This document shows positions 31,363-35,475 of a DNA stretch of 35,475 nucleotides, piece after piece (position 1 is the first letter of the stretch; every line of letters starts with the position of its first letter). The notes under the pieces are model-generated. The model had not been told where the DNA came from. It ran no database searches and saw only the letters and a program-made list of their open reading frames with translations. This DNA comes from Nevskia sp. (GTDB taxonomy: Bacteria; Pseudomonadota; Gammaproteobacteria; Nevskiales; Nevskiaceae): assembly GCA_028291705.1 (NCBI GenBank), contig JAQGNS010000466.1, forward strand, positions 1 through 35,475, read 5' to 3'. Made by a program: the position numbers and the translations under genes.

Positions 31363-34068
31363 TCAGGCGACCAACCCCAGCCGACGCCCGATAATTGCAG
31401 CTTCGACGCGGTTCGAGGCATGTAGCTTGGCATTGATATTTCGAAGATGAGTCCGCACGGTGGATTCGGAAACAAAAAGGCGTTCAGCCATTGCCTCGTT
31501 CAAGAAGCCCTGCGCGGCCATATTAAGAACCTTTAGTTCCTTCTGGGTCAGTGGGCTATCGAGCACCAAAGGCGCTGCTTTGGTATGGGACAAGTCCGGG
31601 CTGGAGATCATGTGCCTGAAGCTACTGGCCGGCGTATCCGTCGCGCCGTTCGGGTCTTCTCCTCTCCTTAGTCTCAGCTCGACGAGCATGCCGCAGACCA
31701 TTGCGCCTTCTTCTAGGAAGATTCTTCTAAATCCTTCTCCCTGGGCTATATGCTGGGCACGAGACATGATGCGGAGTCCTTCCACGCGCTCACCACTACA
31801 ATATAGCGCTTCAGCAAGAAGAATGCGGAGCTTCAGCGCCCGCCTGGCGCGCAGTGATCGTTGCGCCTCTGCCAGATTTGATCGCAAGCCGGAGATAGCA
31901 TTTGTGGCTGCTCCAGTGCGTATCATCCAACGAAATTTCACAATTTCCGGAGTCAAGATATCGTTGGCTGTGAACCATAGCGTCTCCAGCTTGACCGCCT
32001 CCGGTCCCACGTCGCCAAGGATACGTTTCGCATGCAGCAACTGCTCACTGGCGCCCGTGGGATCGTTGCGCGACAGGTAAAGCGTCGACCGCTCCAGGCG
32101 TGCACTAGCGACCACTCTCGGCAGAATCAAACGATGACCCGATGCCTCCAACTCGTCAAGGGAGTGCAAGGCGAGGTCGTAGTCTCCCTTGTTCGATGCG
32201 ATTCGCGAGCGAATGACATGCGCCGAGATCAGCGTGTCCGGAAAATCAGCCCCTTGAACGAGTGAAGCGTTGGCGAAGAGCAGTCGCTCGGCCGCGTCAC
32301 AGTGGTCGCACTCGTACAGAAGTTCGGCAATATGAATAGCCGGCACAGCACTCCCGGTCCATGGCGTTTCAGGGGCCGTATTCTGAATCCAATTCGCAGG
32401 ACTGAGGCGTGACAATGCGCGCTTCAAATGCCCCGTCATGAGATCCGTTAGCGACTCGGTCGAATCGGCCAAAGTGATGCCCGTCTCATTCGACGAAACC
32501 GCGGCCGGGCCCATCAGCCTGAAGCTGTTCCGAGATTCGTCGTGAAAGCCGAGAATGGCACTAGTTCGGCCTAGCACCTCATAGAGCATGCTTCTAGTGA
32601 AGCTCGGCTCCACAGGTATTTGATTCAAAGCCCGAATGCTGAGATCGTATGCCTCCTTGACACGGTCCATTCTTGCCAAGAGCATGGGACGCAGGGTCCG
32701 TAGTTGCGCTGCTGGTTCTGCGGGCAACGCGGCATCATCGATGTCTGCAATTGCGCTTAGCGCCTCACCGGGGCCCCGTATAAAGCTGATGCACCAGGCG
32801 CGAATCAGCCGCAGTCTTGGATTGTCCTGAAGTTCTTTCTGAGGTAGTTGATCTAGCCAACCCCCCAACATACGAAAGTGGCCCTGGCTGAGTAGAGCAT
32901 CGACATTGGAAATGATCAGGTGAACGGCGATGTCGGTCGCCCCGGCACTTAGCGCGTGGCCGACGGCGGAAATAGGCTGGCCTGAGCCAAGATACGCCTC
33001 CGTTGCCCGTCGGTGAATGTGCGGAAGCTCTGCCGCAAAGCACCTCTTTAGCTCCGTTTGCAGAAAGTCTCGGAACAGACCATGAAAGCGGAACAGACCA
33101 GCCTTCCCACGTACGGCCTGCAGAAAGAGGTTCCTTTGTGCGATCTGATTCAGTATCTCCCCACTGTTGCGGACTTCACACACGGCATCGCACAGGGCAG
33201 GACTGAGTTCATCGAGAATGCTACTACGCAATATGAAGTCGCGCAGGTCGCCCGGCAGCGCTGCCACGACGTCCTCCGCGAAATATGAGGCGATGGCGGT
33301 GTTCGATCCGGAAAAATTGGCAAGGAAGCGCACCGGATCATATCGCCGTTCCAAAGCGAGGGACGCAAGCCAAAGCGCGGCGGGCCATCCCTCGGTGCAA
33401 TCAAGCAGCTTTTCAATCTGGTTCTGGCTCAGCGGCAGACGACGCCTCCGGATTAGATAATCACATGCCTCCGATGTATTGAAGCGCAGTGCGTCGGAAT
33501 CAACTTCCGCAATCCCGCCCTTGTCGCGCAGACGGGAAAAACCTACTTCAGGAACGTTACGAGCGCCGGCAATGATCCGGACATTTTGCGGAATAACCTC
33601 CAGGCCCCGGCTCATCAGGCCGATCACGATGGGATCTCGCAAGGTATCGAGATCGTCGAAGAAGATGTTGAGCGGGCCATCGAGCGCGTTGAGTCGATAC
33701 ACGATCCATAGAGATAATTCCGCGCTGCGCTCCGGTGGAGGTGTTGGTCCGCCCGGCAAGACCTCATAGAGTGCCGCAGCAAAGCTGGATAGGAAGCGTG
33801 AGGCGTCGTTGTCAGCATCGCTGAGCGGCAACCAAATGTTCTTGACCCCCCGCAACTCCTCGCTATCCCAGAGTTGTCGCATCAGCGTGGTTTTGCCGAA
33901 TCCAGCCGGGGCATGCACCAGCACCACGTTTCTGGCAGCCGCATAAATATGCGCGAGAATCTCGCGCCGCGGTATGTCGAACGGCGAGATAAGCGGCGGC
34001 GTAACCATCGCGTTGTTGAAGCGCGGCTTCAGTTGCGGCCCGTCAACTGCCGTCGTCATGCCGGTCAT
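31363..34068 (-). CDS. LuxR family, MalT-type STAND ATPase transcriptional regulator
   Basis: N-terminal P-loop APAGFGKTTLMRQLW; C-terminal LuxR HTH LTQKELKVLNMAAQGFLNEAMAERLFVSESTVRTHLRNINAKLHASNRVEAAIIGRRLGLVA. Confidence 0.93.
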   Translation of the reverse strand: MTGMTTAVDGPQLKPRFNNAMVTPPLISPFDIPRREILAHIYAAARNVVLVHAPAGFGKTTLMRQLWDSEELRGVKNIWLPLSDADNDASRFLSSFAAALYEVLPGGPTPPPERSAELSLWIVYRLNALDGPLNIFFDDLDTLRDPIVIGLMSRGLEVIPQNVRIIAGARNVPEVGFSRLRDKGGIAEVDSDALRFNTSEACDYLIRRRRLPLSQNQIEKLLDCTEGWPAALWLASLALERRYDPVRFLANFSGSNTAIASYFAEDVVAALPGDLRDFILRSSILDELSPALCDAVCEVRNSGEILNQIAQRNLFLQAVRGKAGLFRFHGLFRDFLQTELKRCFAAELPHIHRRATEAYLGSGQPISAVGHALSAGATDIAVHLIISNVDALLSQGHFRMLGGWLDQLPQKELQDNPRLRLIRAWCISFIRGPGEALSAIADIDDAALPAEPAAQLRTLRPMLLARMDRVKEAYDLSIRALNQIPVEPSFTRSMLYEVLGRTSAILGFHDESRNSFRLMGPAAVSSNETGITLADSTESLTDLMTGHLKRALSRLSPANWIQNTAPETPWTGSAVPAIHIAELLYECDHCDAAERLLFANASLVQGADFPDTLISAHVIRSRIASNKGDYDLALHSLDELEASGHRLILPRVVASARLERSTLYLSRNDPTGASEQLLHAKRILGDVGPEAVKLETLWFTANDILTPEIVKFRWMIRTGAATNAISGLRSNLAEAQRSLRARRALKLRILLAEALYCSGERVEGLRIMSRAQHIAQGEGFRRIFLEEGAMVCGMLVELRLRRGEDPNGATDTPASSFRHMISSPDLSHTKAAPLVLDSPLTQKELKVLNMAAQGFLNEAMAERLFVSESTVRTHLRNINAKLHASNRVEAAIIGRRLGLVA

Positions 34069-34089
34069 GGCGAAGAGCGTCCCGAAAAG

Positions 34090-35055
34090 TCAGGCGTACT
34101 GACGATAGAAGGCCGAGGCGAATTCTCCAAGGCGCTCCGCAGGCAAGTGGTTGATCCCGGCTGCCGCCGCTCTGCCGCCCCCGGTGGGAAATCCCCGGCA
34201 TAGTTGGTCGGCCCCCGTCTTCCGGTTAAGTGGGGCGCGAACGCTGACCAATAAACCGCCGTTTGCCTTCTCGGTCAGCACGGCGTGTGCCCGGTCTGGG
34301 TGCTGGTTCGCCAAATCGTTGCTATACACACCGCTGACACGTCGCGCCCAAGCTTGCTCCGGCAGCATCAGTAGAGCGGCGCGCTCGGTGGAACCGGTCT
34401 TCGGTTTAATTGCGGCCGCGTAGGCCATATCGGACCGATAGCCGTCCGCCAGCCTTTGGAAATGTTGCCGGCCTTCTACGATGAAATCAAATGGACTGGT
34501 ATAGACGCTGACCAGTTCGAATAGCTTGTCGGGCGGAAAGTGCAGGTCTTCGATGCGCTCACCATATCCGTTGTAGTTAAGGTATGTGCCAAGCGCCTCG
34601 AGCTGCCGCAATCCTGGTTCGCCAATTGACAGCCCCGTGGCCAGAGTTTCAGCGCTACGAGTGAGATTGTCTCCGAACGCACCTACCACTGCCCAGCCGA
34701 CGTAGCGGTTTCTTAGGCGGCCGTTTATCAAGAGGCTGGTACACACATCGGGCGCTTCGTTGAGAACGGCTTCAAGACGGCTATTTTTTGGAATTTCACC
34801 GGAAAAGTGATGATCGACATAGAGAACGTTGGCTCCGGCATCGATGATTCGCTGTAGCGCCAAGCGATTTTTGTCAAGGGATATATCCAGTACGGTGATT
34901 CGATCGCCGGGCCCTGCAGATGTAAGTTGTTCGAGCAGGTTGATGTCGCGCTTCACCCCGGTTACAAGCTGGGCGTTCCTGGGCTCCGCCAATCGGAGCT
35001 GTGTCAAGGCGCAGATGCCGTCTGCATCGCCGTTGAAAACGTCAATATCTGTCAT
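34090..35055 (-). CDS. DHH family phosphoesterase
   Basis: MTDIDVFNGDADGICALTQLRLAEP...ITVLDISLDKNRLALQRIIDAGANVLYVDHHFSGEIP...: DHH motifs DxDG and DHH; C-terminal GGGRAAAAGI (DHHA1-like). Confidence 0.88.
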   Translation of the reverse strand: MTDIDVFNGDADGICALTQLRLAEPRNAQLVTGVKRDINLLEQLTSAGPGDRITVLDISLDKNRLALQRIIDAGANVLYVDHHFSGEIPKNSRLEAVLNEAPDVCTSLLINGRLRNRYVGWAVVGAFGDNLTRSAETLATGLSIGEPGLRQLEALGTYLNYNGYGERIEDLHFPPDKLFELVSVYTSPFDFIVEGRQHFQRLADGYRSDMAYAAAIKPKTGSTERAALLMLPEQAWARRVSGVYSNDLANQHPDRAHAVLTEKANGGLLVSVRAPLNRKTGADQLCRGFPTGGGRAAAAGINHLPAERLGEFASAFYRQYA

Positions 35056-35056
35056 T

Positions 35057-35475
35057 TCAATTCTCCTGTTCCTGGTAGTACCCCATGAGGATCTTCGCCA
35101 CTTCCGGCCTGGAGAATTCCGGCGGCGGGGCCTGCCCCGCACCGAGCATCTGCCGGACCTTGGTGCCGGAGAGGTTGATGAAGTCCTCCGGGGCATGGTC
35201 CGGCGCTTCACGCATCATCACCACGCGATCCAGCTTCTTGCTGTAAGCGGTGTTGTCGGCGCGGAAGATCTCGATCTTGAGGGCATCTTTGGGGACGCTG
35301 GTGTCGAAGATGGTCTGGGCATCGAACGGCCCGTAGTAGTCGCCGACGCCGGCATGGTCTCTTCCGACGATGAAGTAGTTGGCACCCATGTTCTGGCGGA
35401 AGATGGCGTGCAGCACGGCTTCGCGGGGACCGGCGTAGAGCATGTCGAAGCCGTAGCCGGCGATCATCACGGTAT
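35057..35475 (-). CDS. sat: Sulfate adenylyltransferase (ATP sulfurylase), C-terminal part; 5' end beyond window
   Basis: ...HAIFRQNMGANYFIVGRDHAGVGDYYGPFDAQTIFD...FINLSGTKVRQMLGAGQAPPPEFSRPEVAKILMGYYQEQEN: ATP sulfurylase GRDHAGVG and SGTxxR motifs. Confidence 0.93.
   Translation of the reverse strand, partial: TVMIAGYGFDMLYAGPREAVLHAIFRQNMGANYFIVGRDHAGVGDYYGPFDAQTIFDTSVPKDALKIEIFRADNTAYSKKLDRVVMMREAPDHAPEDFINLSGTKVRQMLGAGQAPPPEFSRPEVAKILMGYYQEQEN

Noticed and set aside
1-35475. CRISPR arrays, tRNA and rRNA genes
   Set aside because: No regularly spaced repeat array and no recognisable tRNA/rRNA sequence was seen when reading through; a tRNAscan/minced run would be needed to be definitive.

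Overview
GC-rich proteobacterial accessory region. It is dominated by four paralogous ~1000-aa regulators that carry an OmpR-type winged-helix DNA-binding domain fused to a STAND/NB-ARC-like P-loop ATPase and a helical-repeat tail. They sit among catabolic and efflux operons: two tandem acetoacetate-decarboxylase paralogs; isochorismatase/XapX/amidohydrolase/DoxX/VOC/alginate-type porin; and a YtcA-MdtN-MdtO-MdtP-like tripartite exporter. The left edge carries NmrA, DoxX and pirin genes divergent from a LysR gene. The right part has a TnsA-like transposon remnant, an orphan cox3/NorE-like gene, a MalT-type LuxR regulator, a DHH phosphoesterase and the 3' end of ATP sulfurylase. The main discovery is a six-copy, 10-bp-periodic direct-repeat operator (target strand: CTAACAAnnnCTAACGTGC) placed at a near-constant distance (26-27 nt) from a -10-like hexamer (TAAGAT/TATGAT/TATAGT/TAGCAT). 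It occurs in front of regulator 1, both catabolic operons, the exporter operon and two otherwise unannotated intergenic transcription units. One of those units looks like a new ~117-nt sRNA (complement ~29216-29100) with two opposed anti-Shine-Dalgarno C-rich loops and a strong intrinsic terminator. Other points: a ~3.26-kb tandem duplication that copied regulator 3 and the 3' end of the outer-membrane-factor gene, a KK-to-RR change at the putative Schiff-base site of one decarboxylase paralog, a 34-bp perfect intergenic palindrome, and a Shine-Dalgarno hairpin. All family calls come from reading the protein sequences, with no database search.
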